From positions 1 to 64,000 of the forward strand of contig MU831861.1 of the NCBI GenBank assembly GCA_029204225.1: a stretch of DNA of 64,000 nucleotides. Direction: 5' to 3'. Below the pieces are notes generated by a model. It ran no database searches and was not told the DNA's origin. It saw nothing but the letters and a program-made list of their open reading frames with translations. This DNA is from Diphasiastrum complanatum. Its lineage: Eukaryota; Streptophyta; Lycopodiopsida; Lycopodiales; Lycopodiaceae. Both the position numbers and the translations under genes were made by a program. This document shows, in pieces, positions 1 through 10,502 of the stretch (positions within the stretch are counted from its first letter, which is position 1; every line of letters starts with the position of its first letter).

Positions 1-900
1 TTCTCTCTCGATAATACTTCCATGTCTTTTAGTCTCAAAATAAGGGAGTCCTCATTCCATCTAAAAGACCACGAGAGATTATCTGCCCTTCGGTATGCAT
101 TGTAATGGCAACATATTTGCGACGATGATCACTCGGTCTTGCATCACTGATGATGCAACATCTGAAGCAAGACTGTTGCTGGTGTCCTCATCGCGACTAT
201 CAATCCAGAGGCCCGGGAGGTCATGACACCATTTGGACACCATTTGTCCTTATAAATACTTTTATCACACAAGAAGTATGAGAGCTATGCTAATTTTAAC
301 AAGTGATAAGTATGAGAACTATTTGACAAACCCAAAGAAATTAGGATAAACAATGCCTTCCATCTTCCATCACATTTACTATCTTCCTTACAATTGTGTA
401 TGCATGGCAATGAAGAGCTCATAGCTTTTGCTTTTGCAAGGAGCATATCATAATGAAACCCAGGTAAACTAGCATTTAAACCACTACGATCCAAACAGAT
501 TCCCAGGATAGGAGAAGGGAAAGATCAAGCATGAGAATATGTATGTAAATATCACGTGTGCTGTTAAAAATCTATGGTTAGGAAAAACAAAAAGCGCAAC
601 GAGTTGCTCTTAAGAACTTCACAAAAAAATGCGGAATAAGATGTCCTACTGCTCCAATTGCCTGGAAGAAAATATTAGGCCAGAATACTCACAAAGAGCT
701 ATGGTTAATCATCGAAGGACATGTGTACTTTACATGTGGATCATAACTTCCCCGTACCTATGTTGAAGCATGACAACACTTTGAATGTACAGTGCTAGGA
801 AACGTTAGGCATATAGTGTTATGCATATAGTCCCGTCATCTTTTCTCAAATTGAATTGATAAATCTTTAATTATTCAATTCTAACCTAGCTAACTAGAAT
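1..900. other. Intergenic, no recognised feature
   Basis: AT-rich sequence with only short open frames, none starting at a convincing ATG or resembling a known family. I see no gene, RNA or transposon signature here. Confidence 0.5.
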
Positions 901-959
901 TTATGTGGTTATACATATTTCGAGACATTGATTTTTGGGGGAGGGAATGGCCGGCTCGA

Positions 960-1204
960 GGCCCTTCCACCCGGAAAGGTGATGCGCCCAAGGCGGAGGC
1001 CCCAGGGCGCAGCATCCTTCCCCGGTGGAAGGGCCGAGGAGTCGGTCCTTCCGCCGCGTGAATTCATTTTTTACATTTTTTTTTGAGGTAAATTTTTTTT
1101 TTTACATGCACCTTCCGGGTGGAAGGTGCGTGTAAAATTATGACAAATTTTTTTACGTGCACCTTCCGAAAGCCGAAGGTGCCTGCAAAAGAAATTTGTC
1201 ATAA
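960..1204. repeat. Cluster of three consecutive hairpins (fold-back element)
   Basis: Three inverted repeats lie head to tail. 960-1035 is a GC-rich hairpin with arms of about 30 bases beginning GGCCCTTCCAC and ending GTGGAAGGGCC. 1102-1136 pairs TGCACCTTCC with GGAAGGTGCG. 1137-1204 is a longer imperfect palindrome flanked by TTATGACAAATTT and AAATTTGTCATAA. All three share CCTTCC/GGAAGG cores, so they look like parts of one fold-back or MITE-like element. The GC content of the first hairpin stands out against the AT-rich surroundings. No coding capacity is visible. Confidence 0.6.
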
Positions 1205-1460
1205 AAAAAATGTGCCCCACAGATTACGTTCAATGAGGCACCAACATTTCCTTTGTAAAAATTTGAAAAATGATTTTACGGACCCAAAATAAGTGAGCTA
1301 GGCCTGTCACTATATTAGACATTAATTTTACTATGTCATTGTTGTCGTAATTTGTATCTCTATTTTGATAGAATGATCAATGTGCTATTGAATGACTTAG
1401 TACATAGGATTGCTTAGGAAAGTCATTTTCAAACAATTACATTTCAGTGTTATTGTTCAA

Positions 1461-1700
1461 GGAAAATAATAACAACATAAAACATGAGATTTTATAAAGA
1501 ATGACATAATGTCTAATTGCCTGATTTGACGAACTAGCATTGATCATAAAAATTGATCGTATGTGAGTAGCAAATCTATTGGAAAAATAATAATAACATA
1601 AAACATGACATTTCTAAATAATGAATGTAATGTGTAATTGGTTAATTTGACAAACTAGCATTTATCATAAAAATAGCAGATCCATTGAAATGGTTTTTGC
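1461..1700. repeat. Diverged tandem duplication, period about 120 bp
   Basis: The stretch starting GGAAAATAATAACAACATAA at 1461 recurs at 1581 with substitutions. Both units contain AAAACATGA, a TAATG...TAATTG stretch, and end near CTAGCATT(G/T)ATCATAAAAAT. It is old, with about 15-20% divergence by eye, and noncoding. Confidence 0.55.
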
Positions 1701-2217
1701 CTATTATTATCTGATTCTAATGCATAAAATCTGATGCCTACAACGTAATGCCTACTACCTAAAATGTAATGTGTGAAGCTTAATGCGTAAAGCATAATGC
1801 TTGATCGTTTTCTTTTCAATTTTTGCAGGTGTTTTGCATTTGAGAGAGTGATTCCATGACATGGACACTCCCGAGTGTGTGCAAAGCAATCCTTCATAAA
1901 TCACTCCAGAGGGTGAGAGCCAGTCTGCAAGGGGGAGGTTTAATAGGAAGCAACAAGCAGTGCGTAGGGCATTGTTGCTTACACCTGTAGTTCGTGTCGT
2001 TGAGGAGGCGACATGTTCGACCGCAAGTTTGGTTTCAAACTTGCAAAGCGTCGAGCACATAGTGACTCTTGGTGTCAATGGTGTGGGTAGTTCAGGGGGG
2101 GGTTGTCACGCCATAGCACGTGCGTGGCAATGTTGAGCAGCTTCCGGGGTGACATTTTCCACCTTTTATAGTGTCGATAGTGTTGTTGAGTGTGAGGGCT
2201 CTAATGTCCACCCTATA

Positions 2218-2720
2218 GAGTATTTGAACAGCCTGCAACCAAGTGGGTGTCCTCCACATAAGTTGGTGCTAAAGATGGGATGATTGTGATGTTGTTACGA
2301 TCGAGAGTATCGCACAAGGGATTGTGCAATGGCACAAGATTGATCATCCTCAGATTGGGTAGATAGGTCATAGAGGCAGAGATAGTGACCGGGAAAAATA
2401 TAGAGAGTAGAGTCCTTATTCCACGTATCCCTATAGTGCCAAGCAATTCAAACATACCCTTTGAATTGCAGAAGGTCCAATTTCCTATCAAAGCAGCATT
2501 TTCCATGACAATAAACAAAGCACAGGGGGCAACTATGGACACGATTGGATTGTATTTGCCTTGGCCTGTGTTTAGTCATGGGTAGCTGTATGTTGCACTT
2601 TCGAGAGTGCGAAATGCAGCAAGTCTTCGTGTGCTGATTACTGACAAGGACAATCGATTTACGGATGTGGATGGAGTGGCGAGGCACACTCAAAACATTG
2701 TGTATTCAGAAGTGTTGTAG
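2218..2720 (+). pseudogene. Decayed Helitron helicase (PIF1-like), C-terminal part
   Basis: Translation in pieces gives the end of a Helitron Rep/helicase protein: EYLNSLQPSGCPPHKLVLK, then GLCNGTRLI, then EAEIVTGKN, IPRIPI, PFELQKVQFPIKAAFSMTI and NKAQGAT, and finally LYVALSRVRN. These match the ordered conserved helicase motifs V and VI of this family. It is dead. There is a frame change around 2275, an in-frame TAG near 2370, and a TAG at 2583-2585 exactly where the family has glutamine in HGQLYVALSR. The frame then stays open to a TAG at 2718-2720. It belongs to an autonomous Helitron of which only this tail remains. Confidence 0.8.
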
Positions 2721-2764
2721 TAGTAAGTTTGAAGTGATGTTTATGGTTTATGGTTTCGAGATGC

Positions 2765-2916
2765 AATGTACAGTTAGAGTTAGAATTGGAGTTAGACTTA
2801 GCATTTGGGATGTAGGGTAGAGTTAGAGTTAGAGTTAGAGTTGGAGTTAGATTTGGAGTTAGGTTAGCATTTGTCATGTAGGGTAGAGTTAGAGTTAGAG
2901 TTAGAGTTAGGGTTAA
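2765..2916. repeat. Degenerate GTTAGA hexamer array
   Basis: Runs of (A)GTTAGA, interspersed with TTGGAG variants, occupy two blocks (about 2773-2866 and 2884-2916) separated by a repeated GATGTAGGGTAGAGTTAGAG / CATGTAGGGTAGAGTTAGAG segment. It resembles, but is not, the plant telomere unit TTTAGGG. It is most likely a local minisatellite. Confidence 0.6.
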
Positions 2917-3115
2917 ATTTGGAGAGAAAATCTGTCAAATTTTGTACACGGAGAAGGTTGTGTGGAAGGACGTTCTTGGATATAGTTATGGAAGGCCGTT
3001 GAGCGTTACTTGGTTGAGGATTACGCTCAACAATTTGAGGTTTTGGGGTGTAGTGGAAGCGGTGAAAATGTTAGTCAAGTAGATAAAGCTCTATGTAACG
3101 TGGAAGACATAATGC

Positions 3116-3178
3116 AAGCTATGCAATGGTACCAAATTGATCATGCGCAAGTTGGGGAGAGCGATCATTGAGATGTAG
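3116..3178 (+). pseudogene. Second Helitron helicase fragment
   Basis: A short open stretch reads KLCNGTKLIMRKLGRAIIEM before a TAG. It is the same helicase region (CNGT-LI----L) as in the fragment some 800 bases upstream but with a different sequence, so a second degraded Helitron copy or a duplicated part is present. Flanking frames are full of stops. Confidence 0.6.
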
Positions 3179-3504
3179 TTGTTTGGCGAGTAGATGTGGT
3201 GAGATAATGTAGTTATTTTGTGAGTGACCGCCTTTAACTTCCTGCCGGCTTCACCTTCATGTTGCCTTCAACCTTCCTACCTCTCGATGGACTGTTGCAA
3301 ATAGTTGAGAGTGCAAGCAAGTAATTAGAATGTGCATTGCTTCTGAAATTACAAATAATTATGCAAATCCACTGTGGCTATTAAATCTTTTTGGTTTTAA
3401 TTCATGTTCAAGGAGCTAACTGGATAAAAAGATTCTAGCTACTTATTCAAAAAGTGCTTTCCACGTAGTCTATGTTTTAAAAAGGGTTATTGATCTGCTA
3501 GCAA

Positions 3505-3830
3505 CATTTTTGAACAAAAGATTGAAAAAATCCAATGGCAAATTTTTTCGACCCAAAGATCAAAATCAAGAATTAGAATTTTTCGATACCAGATCGACTC
3601 GAAAAAATCGTAGTTTTTTAATACCTGAAATCAAAAAATTTTTGAGTCCAGATCGACTCGAAAGCTTCCAATTTTTTCGATACCCAAATCGGATTTTTTG
3701 ATACCAGCAGTCAGAATTCTCAATATCGGATCTACTCAAAAAATTCATAATTTTTCGATACCTCAAATCAGAATTTTTTGATCATGGATCGACTCAAAAA
3801 AAATTGTAGTTTTTCGATATCTAAAATCAC
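3505..3830. repeat. Degenerate tandem repeat, period about 75-80 bp
   Basis: Four to five imperfect units each carry GATCGACTC(G/A)AAAAAA, a TAGTTTTTCGATA-like stretch and AAATCAGAATTTTTTGAT. The open frames across it (for example around 3510-3701) are by-products of the repeat and its low complexity. It is noncoding. Confidence 0.6.
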
Positions 3831-3835
3831 GTTAT

Positions 3836-4124
3836 TCGATTGCAGCCATTTGACGGCCATTTCATGGCACTTCCAACCATTTGAGACCGCATTAGGACCG
3901 TCTGTCACCCATATCGTCCGTCTGTCGCCATCTGTCAACGACCATCGACTTTCCTCCTAGACCATCGGCCATCACCCAGATCGTCGGCCGCCTATTGTTG
4001 GCCCTCCGTCAATGACGGGCATACCCACTAGATCATCGGCCAGAAGCTAGGTCAGAAAATCATCGCCTGTTAACAACATACTAAAATTTCAAATCATCAG
4101 CCGTCACCTAGATCGGCCACCATT
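3836..4124. other. CATCGGCC-rich stretch with a possible internal Helitron end
   Basis: This region is unusually rich in CATCGGCC, CGTCAATGAC and related words. At 4006-4018 the palindrome CCGTCAATGACGG is followed nine bases later by CTAG (4028-4031), resembling the Helitron 3' terminus downstream. It is followed by A rather than T, so it is not a clean end. It is probably subterminal sequence of a nonautonomous Helitron family. Confidence 0.35.
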
Positions 4125-4152
4125 GCCCGTCAATGACGGGCACTCTTTACTA

Positions 4153-4153
<1 letters not shown>
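4125..4153 (+). mobile_element. Helitron-like 3' terminus (hairpin plus CTAG)
   Basis: GCCCGTCAATGACGGGC (4125-4141) is a perfect 8-bp-arm hairpin with a one-base loop. Eight bases later comes CTAG (4150-4153), and the next base is T, at the start of a TA microsatellite. A hairpin about 10 bases before a terminal CTRR, with insertion between A and T, is the defining Helitron 3' end. The 5' end (expected TC) could not be located. Confidence 0.55.

Positions 4154-4189
<36 letters not shown>
4154..4189. repeat. (TA)n microsatellite
   Basis: About 36 bases of alternating TA directly abut the Helitron-like terminus. Confidence 0.95.
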
Positions 4190-4190
<1 letters not shown>

Positions 4191-4200
4191 GTGTGTTCCC

Positions 4201-4261
4201 GCAACAACATAGTAATGACTCTCGAAAGAGTCAGTTCTGGATGTGTCGTGATGATCATTAC
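4201..4261 (-). pseudogene. 61-bp copia gag fragment, copy of 5594-5654
   Basis: This piece matches 5594-5654, part of the minus-strand copia gag, with one visible mismatch in 61 bases. Both lie on the far side of a Helitron-like terminus plus TA tract, but at different distances. It carries no function on its own. Confidence 0.75.
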
Positions 4262-4820
4262 ATAATAATACATACATGTGACAATCTACTTCTGAAATCC
4301 TAGCACATGCAATCTTTTGGTTTTGATCCAACCCCGTTTCTCATTTGAAAGACAAGTTTTTTGTTTTTGGTAACCTTGGTTGAACTGTTAAATCACCTCA
4401 AGTATTGTCATCTTTGAGAGCTATAAAATGCATTCATATGATGGAAGGTCGAATAAATGGTGTTCATTTTTCAATTGCACACTATTTAAGGGCTCACCAA
4501 GAACTGGGCATCTTGAATAATTGAGATTAGTATCTCCGAGAGACTTCAATCCCTTTTTTCATCACTGGTATCTAACTTTATCCATACTTGCAACAACCTG
4601 CTTGGTGTGCTGATAAAGTCGGTCGTTTACTTTTTGGCATTTTCAAGAAGTGGTCCAGTATTGTAACGGGCTCCGTCATGCATGTCGTCTGTTCCATCCA
4701 GTGCTGCACGTTGAGACGAGCCCGCATCAACAAATCGGGCTCCAAGCAGTTCAGTATACACAGAGAAATGCACATGCACACTCATACACACATGCACACA
4801 CCATCGGCCACATAAATCAC
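4262..4820. other. Intergenic, no recognised feature
   Basis: Short open frames on both strands show no recognisable protein, and I see no transposon signature. Confidence 0.4.
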
Positions 4821-4843
4821 ACATGCATACACACACACACACA

Positions 4844-4897
<54 letters not shown>

Positions 4898-4900
4898 CCC
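4821..4900. repeat. (CA)n microsatellite
   Basis: Two (CA)n runs are separated by ATTT, in a wider CA-rich stretch from about 4770 to 5000. The His/Thr-rich and Cys/Val-rich frames here are repeat artefacts. Confidence 0.95.
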
Positions 4901-5065
4901 ATTGACCACATAAATCATACGCACCATCAAGCAAAAATCATACACACAAATCCACATACACAGATAACACATGCACTCACGTACATACACACATATACAT
5001 CGGCCACCCGTCAATGACCATCAGCGACCATCGGCCACCCTGTCAACGACCATCGGCCGTCCATT

Positions 5066-5094
5066 GCCCGTAAACGACGGACACTCTTTACTAG
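5066..5094 (+). mobile_element. Second Helitron-like 3' terminus
   Basis: GCCCGTAAACGACGGAC (5066-5082) forms an imperfect hairpin, followed by ACTCTTTA and CTAG (5091-5094), then T of a TA tract. The last 12 bases, ACTCTTTACTAG, are identical to the copy ending at 4153. The 65 bases upstream again carry CCATCGGCC repeats. It is a second member of the same nonautonomous family. Confidence 0.55.
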
Positions 5095-5102
5095 TATATA
5101 TA

Positions 5103-5192
<90 letters not shown>
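5095..5192. repeat. (TA)n microsatellite with a short TG run
   Basis: Nearly 100 bases of TA repeats, with TGTGTGTG near the left end, truncate the copia protease reading frame and produce artefactual Tyr-Ile repeat frames on both strands. Confidence 0.95.
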
Positions 5193-5195
<3 letters not shown>

Positions 5196-6133
5196 GTTGG
5201 TCATGTGCTGAGTGGCTTCGGAATCCAAGAACCAAGAATTGTCGCCGAATGCTCCTTGATGGCTGGTCATGAAGACATCATGATCCGTTTCTTGAATAGG
5301 CTGTGGAGCTTCTATAGATGCATTTGCCACTTGATTCGACTGCCCCTTGCTATTGTTCTTTGCTTGCAGTATCCGACAGTCTTGAATTTCGTGGTTATTT
5401 CGCTTGTAGTATCTGCAAAACAACTTCTTCTTCGCTTGCGGATTTGACTGTTCTTTGTGCTGTGTTGGTTTCTGGTCTGGCTTTGATTGCTTCGGGCCTT
5501 TTTTCTTCTTCTGCTTAGTCGTGCTCTTGTTGGTGTATAAAGCATGAGAATCAACTGAGGAACTTGAGGCTTCGTTCCTCCGCGTGTCTTCCTGCAACAA
5601 CATAGTAATGACTCTCGAAAGAGTCAGTTTTGGATGTGTCGTGATGATCATTACCTAGCTATTGTATGAGCTTGGCAAGCTTGTAAGCAGTTGCATCACT
5701 GTGTCTTGATCGTCTATGACAGATTCGACAACGGCCATTTGCCTTAGCAGGTTCTTGAATTGATTGATGTGATTCTGCAGGGAATCACCATTCGTCATCT
5801 TGAGGGAGTAAAATTTCTTCCTGAGATGTAGCTTGGAAGCTATATCTCGCACTTCGTATAGTGTGCTCAAGATGCCCAGGCTTCTTTTGATGTCTGGGCC
5901 TCAGATACATGGCCGATCTGGGTATCCGTAGTGTTGAGCGCGAAAGCCTTTCCATCCTTCAGCTTCCATCTGGCGGTTGCTGCGTCGTCTACTTCGGGTT
6001 TCTCTTCTGCACCTGTAACGACGTCATACAATTCTTTAGCCATTAGTACAGTTTTCATCTTAAATTTTCACAAATGGTAATTGGCTCCATCAAGCTTGTC
6101 CATGATAGGACTGGCTTTCCCTTGAGAATCCAT
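5193..6133 (-). pseudogene. Ty1/copia gag and start of protease, decayed
   Basis: Read on the minus strand, gag starts at the ATG at 6133 (MDSQGKASPIMDKLDGANYH), hits TGA where the family has the tryptophan of the NYxxW motif, and continues through KELYDVV, TSKEAW and SKLHLRKKFYSLKM. It needs a frame change near 5868 and crosses a TAG at 5655-5657. A CCHC zinc knuckle is damaged (second Cys is Tyr: CRYYKRNNHEIQDC), and the protease motif reads [11 protein letters not shown] instead of DSGAT. Coding stops at the TA microsatellite, and integrase, RT and RNase H are absent. The primer-binding site and LTR lie immediately upstream of gag. Confidence 0.85.
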
Positions 6134-6271
6134 GTGAAAGATTAGTCTAAGTGATAGGAAAAACTATCAATGACTTAAGTATGAAAATCTGGTACTGAAT
6201 CACAGAACAAAAAGACAATTACTCTATCGGCTAGTAAAGTTCTGAACGGTGGAAGCTTGGCTACAAAAATA

Positions 6272-6283
6272 GCTCTGATACCA
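6272..6283 (-). other. Copia primer-binding site (initiator tRNA-Met)
   Basis: Minus strand TGGTATCAGAGC, complementary to the 3' end of initiator methionine tRNA, is the standard priming site of plant copia elements. It sits directly inside the LTR boundary and about 140 bases before gag. Confidence 0.85.
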
Positions 6284-6900
6284 TGTTGGAAAAGTCGAAG
6301 GAGGGTGTGAAAAACAAGAAAAAATAGCTCGAAAAGGGAAAACGAACACGAAAAGAAGCGAATTCGAAACTCGAACGAGAAACGAACTCGAACGGAAAGT
6401 GTTCGTGTGCAGCGGAATGAGCTATATTACTCTTTCCCTAAGCATGACTACGCCTATCAGATTCGGACAGAATGTTAGTGATAGAAATCACGGTCGATTT
6501 GATTACGTAGCCAAACATCAAGCAACAAAACATCAGAAGGATAATTTGTCGCGAACAGCTAGACAAATTCTTAGTCGCAAATGATTCGCGAAGAGCTAGA
6601 CTGAGCTAGACTGATACTCAGTCAAGAATTAGTCACGAAAGGCAAGACTAAATATTAGTCGAACAACTAGTCTAATAATAATTCGCTAAGAACAGATTAC
6701 CAGATTGAGCAATAAGAGAGTCAGACAGAATGTAGAAAAACATAGCAATATTGACACAAATCTGAACGCAGAACGAGACAGAGTTGTTATCAGATTAAGT
6801 ATAGCAAAATATACATGTCAATAATGTTGTGGAGCACAAGACAATAGCGTTTACAATGTGTTGTTCGGATGAAGCTGTCTCTAAGATTGTACATACCCAT
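6284..6900 (-). repeat. Probable 5' LTR of the minus-strand copia element
   Basis: The LTR edge next to the primer-binding site reads TGTTGGAAAAG on the plus strand, as expected for an LTR terminus. The outer edge is not visible, because no second LTR exists in the window to compare. The end given is a guess from the change in sequence character before the ETO1-like gene. The body has repeated AGCTAGAC and TTAGTCGC words. Confidence 0.5.
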
Positions 6901-7084
6901 GCTGCTGGTGATGAGTATTTCAAATGAAACATTTAGTTCATGATGCCTCTTGTATGCAAGAATCTGGATGGATAGAGCTTCATTTTCCCCCTCACTTTCC
7001 CCCTCACGACATTTAGGTGTTCTTGATATGTGTTACACAAATTCTCCACTATTTGTCTGTAGGAGCCAATGTAAGTTGACTAGT

Positions 7085-10000
7085 TCAGCGATGCGTAAGT
7101 GAGTGACTTTGAATCTCCAAAGTATGCCTGTGATTTGGATCCATTGACAGGGCTGCACGACAATCCCGAAATGCACTAGAGGCATCGCCTATAGACTCAT
7201 AAAATGCTGCGCGCAACTGAAGTAAATGGGGATCAGCTTTGAATGCTATTGCTTTTGAAAGCTCCTCTAAAGCTCTGTCGTCTTGATGGGTGTCCATGAA
7301 TACTGCATACAGGCAAATTTAGTCAGTCCAATGCTTGTGAGGATCCATCATCTACCACCCTCCAGGCATGGAAAAAAGGAAATTTCCATGACATTTTATA
7401 CAAACTGCTCCATATTCCATGCATTCAAAAGGCATTAAAAACCAAAACTTTCATGGAAATTTACTAGAGATTTGATGCTTGAAAATCAGCTGGTAGGTAA
7501 TTATATGCATTTGCATTGAGAATCTCCTAGACACAAAGAAGGAAAAAGGAACATATGCCAAAACTAAGCACAGAAGCTAATCAGATGATAACGGTGTCCG
7601 AATGTCAACCCAACTATTTGGAGTATTATCAAAGGACAATGGAAACTAAACATCGCAAGTCAATTTCCTCAGTATGAAAGTTTGATGATGAACAAATGGT
7701 TGTAGCTTTGATTTGTTAAAGTTTAGGACTTAAAAAACTGTCACTACACCCAATTGATATCTTTAATTGAACAGTATGGCATTCCAGACTCAGGAAGAAG
7801 GGGAAACTTAGTGGCATCTAGACATCTGTAATCAGCACAGCCTGGTTGTTAGGTGAAAAATCTACTTCTGATTCTTTACAAACTGCCTCATTATGATATA
7901 GAGATGAAATGTTAACATACCTGCAGCCTTATGTCTATAAGGATACATTTGAAGTGGATCAATCAAAGTAATCATGGCCAGATCAGCCATAACTGTACTC
8001 TGTGGACCATAATCAGATCGCTTTTCAGAACCTACTACATTGTTAGTAGTGTTTTCAATAAGCTTCGTCATGTGATCAAGAGCAGACTTTAGGTCTCCTT
8101 GCAGACAATGAATACGAGCTAGACCTCGAAGAGCTCTTGTGTGCTTCAATCTTAAGGCATCCTTATAACAGTTTGTGGCTAGCTCAAAATTGCCGCAATC
8201 AGCGTAGGCACTGGCAAGGTTGTTCAATGCCTGGAAGGGAACGTCAAGAATAGAGAATACAAATGTAATGAGACAAAATTGTTTGCTTATAATACCGGAG
8301 TTTAAAGAAATGAAATGGCTGGAACAATTATCTGCCCTTTTTGCAAGCAATCAGAAGGATATTTTAGAGCTTCCCTAAGCAGCCTCACAACTTCTGTTGA
8401 GCATTCTCCATCTTCATTTTTGTCAGACATGATATAAGCCTTCAGAAAGAAAGCCTGAAATGAGGGCTGAATGTCAATAGATTCATTTGCTTTCTGCAAT
8501 GCCTTCTTTCTATTCCCGGTATCATAATATATCCAACCATCATACACCAATCTCTCACTGCTATCAATTGCATGCTCTTGAGCCAAACGCAGGCTATGAA
8601 TAGCAGCCTTCGAGCAGCTCAGCCTGCCATGTAAAGAATTTGGCAGCCAGACAACATCCATAGAGATGCTAATACAAGTTGACTTAGTACCATAAAATTC
8701 TGCCTTCGACACTCTCATTGCTCCAGCCACTAGTTAACATGGATCTATGTGCAGTTAGAAAGTTAGCTTCAGAGTAAATTTTATTTTATTTAGATAAACT
8801 ATTCACTCTACCGTGAAAGAAGAATTGATTGACGGAAAAAAAGGACGCTTCTTCTGGAATCAGACTCGAGCATCTGGTGGATGACAGCAAGAGACCCCAC
8901 ATAATCAAGTGAAGACCACAGGTCAAAAAAGTGCATCCAGCAATCTGCTTTTGTCCATTTTTGCACATATTGAATATGTAACTTAAGCAATTCCGCTGCA
9001 CTGAGACCACAGAAGGATAGGGTGTAATCTGGATCAAGGGTCAAAACTACTCTTAAATCCCTTATAGCTCCTGCATAATTGTGGAGAGCAAAGCAAATAC
9101 AGACTCGAATCTCCAACAGATCAGGACTAATCTTGAAAATGAGTATTCTGTTTATTTCTGAATGTGCTTCATGAAACTTCCCCTCAACTAAGAACTGCAC
9201 TGCTCTGTATTTATATGGGTAGGGCAGCTTTGGGTCATGCTCAGTAGCTTCATCCAGATCTGCCAGCTTACCTTTCCCCATGCTATAAAGAGATCTCTCC
9301 TCATACATCCAACCTGTAGGTTTGAAGCAAGATATGACAGCTGACATGTCTGTGTAAGCTGCAAGCCGTTTCCCACAGTTACACTTTGCCCTGGCAACCC
9401 CAGCAATAGAGTAAGCATGGCCAATTTTTGCTGATGCTTCAAACGAGTCCTCCGCATCTGCATAATTCTTCCGAGCAAGCATCACACATCCATATTGATG
9501 CAATGCCAGCAGTTGCTGTCTAGAGGTTACAGCACATTCTTTCAGATGCTTGACGAGATGGTAAGACAGATCTGAGGAGATGTCCTTTTCTATTGCAACT
9601 TGACTCAGCAGGGCATACAAAGCATAGGAGCAATGCCCCACAGCCAACAGTTTCATCCTTCCCTGCACTTCGCTGAAGAGCCTTACAAACTTTGGATTTT
9701 GCAAGGAGTTGGGAAGCTCCAGCAGAAAGACCCATAAGCAAGCAGCAATCAGCAGCTGTGAACTCTCTTCCACTGCGCAATCAATAAAACGAGTTGCATC
9801 AAGCAAGCTGTGTACCATACCTGCAAGACTGCTGTCGCAAGCAGCTTTCAATTCATCACAGAAGAACCTGTTTGCAAGAGAAAGGACTTCTTTTATCACA
9901 TCAGGGGCCTGGGTTTCAAGCCTGCCTGTCTTGGTGAACTTGTCCACTACCCTCATCCCCTCAGCAGAGATCCCATTCTGTGAGAATTCTATCAAAGTAC

Positions 10001-10502
10001 TGCCTGATTCTGAGAAAGAGCCCCTCAGCATGGCCTGAAATGGACGAGAAAGGGCAGCAATCAGCTGCCTATTGCAGTACACTTTCTCACATCCAATTTG
10101 AAAGACAACTTCCTCATAAGGAGACGCAGTACTGAAGGAGACCGGTTGCAAGGGTTCATAATTCTCAAAAATGTGTGTAAAATTACAGTCTGCATCTTCT
10201 GCAGGGCCCTCATATTTTATCCATGCTGCATATACAATTTTCTTATGTGTAGAGGTTGCACGTTCCTGTGCCAGGCTAAGGCTACGCTGCAATAGGGTCT
10301 TTTCACCCATTCCCTTGAAGACAAAGTACTGCTCCATGTAAAAGTCGGATTTTTCACTCTCTTGGGCAGCTTCAAGGTCCTCATGGATCTCAGCCAGGGT
10401 CTGTACATAATCGATTGGCTTGTAATATGGAGTTACAGGAGGATCCGTGAGGCTTCCAAGGGACAAGCTGCAAGGCCCTAATTGCGAATTAGGGTTTATC
10501 AC
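7085..10502 (-). CDS. ETO1-like protein (BTB-TPR, regulator of ethylene synthesis)
   Basis: The family recruits type-2 ACC synthases to CUL3 ubiquitin ligases for degradation, restraining ethylene synthesis in the cytosol. Coding exons: 10502-8812, 8623-8332, 8230-7921, 7302-7085. They join in frame to 836 codons plus TGA. A BTB domain spans about residues 131-235 (AALSRPFQAMLRGSF, LANRFFCDELKAACDSSL). TPR repeats fill the rest (RLVYDGWIYYDTGNRKKAL, ALNNLASAYADCGN, KHTRALRGLARIH). Introns 1 and 3 have GT-AG ends with matching phases. Intron 2 begins AT (CAG|ATAATT), a one-base change from a good donor. The start is unresolved: 10502 is where the open frame begins (GTG, after an in-frame TAG), homology begins about residue 8, and the first ATG is at 10337. 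Arabidopsis ETO1 has a longer N-terminus, so an upstream exon is likely. Confidence 0.9.

Noticed and set aside
2765-2916. GTTAGA array as a telomere repeat
   Set aside because: Unit is GTTAGA, not the plant TTTAGGG, and it is irregular.
4627-5014. His/Thr-rich and Cys/Val-rich frames in the CA repeat
   Set aside because: Microsatellite translations.
5011-5235. Open frames with long Tyr-Ile repeats around 5,095-5,192
   Set aside because: They are translations of the TA microsatellite.
8324-8332. U12-type AT-AC intron as an explanation of the AT donor
   Set aside because: U12 AT-AC introns start ATATCC and end AC; this one starts ATAATT and ends AG.
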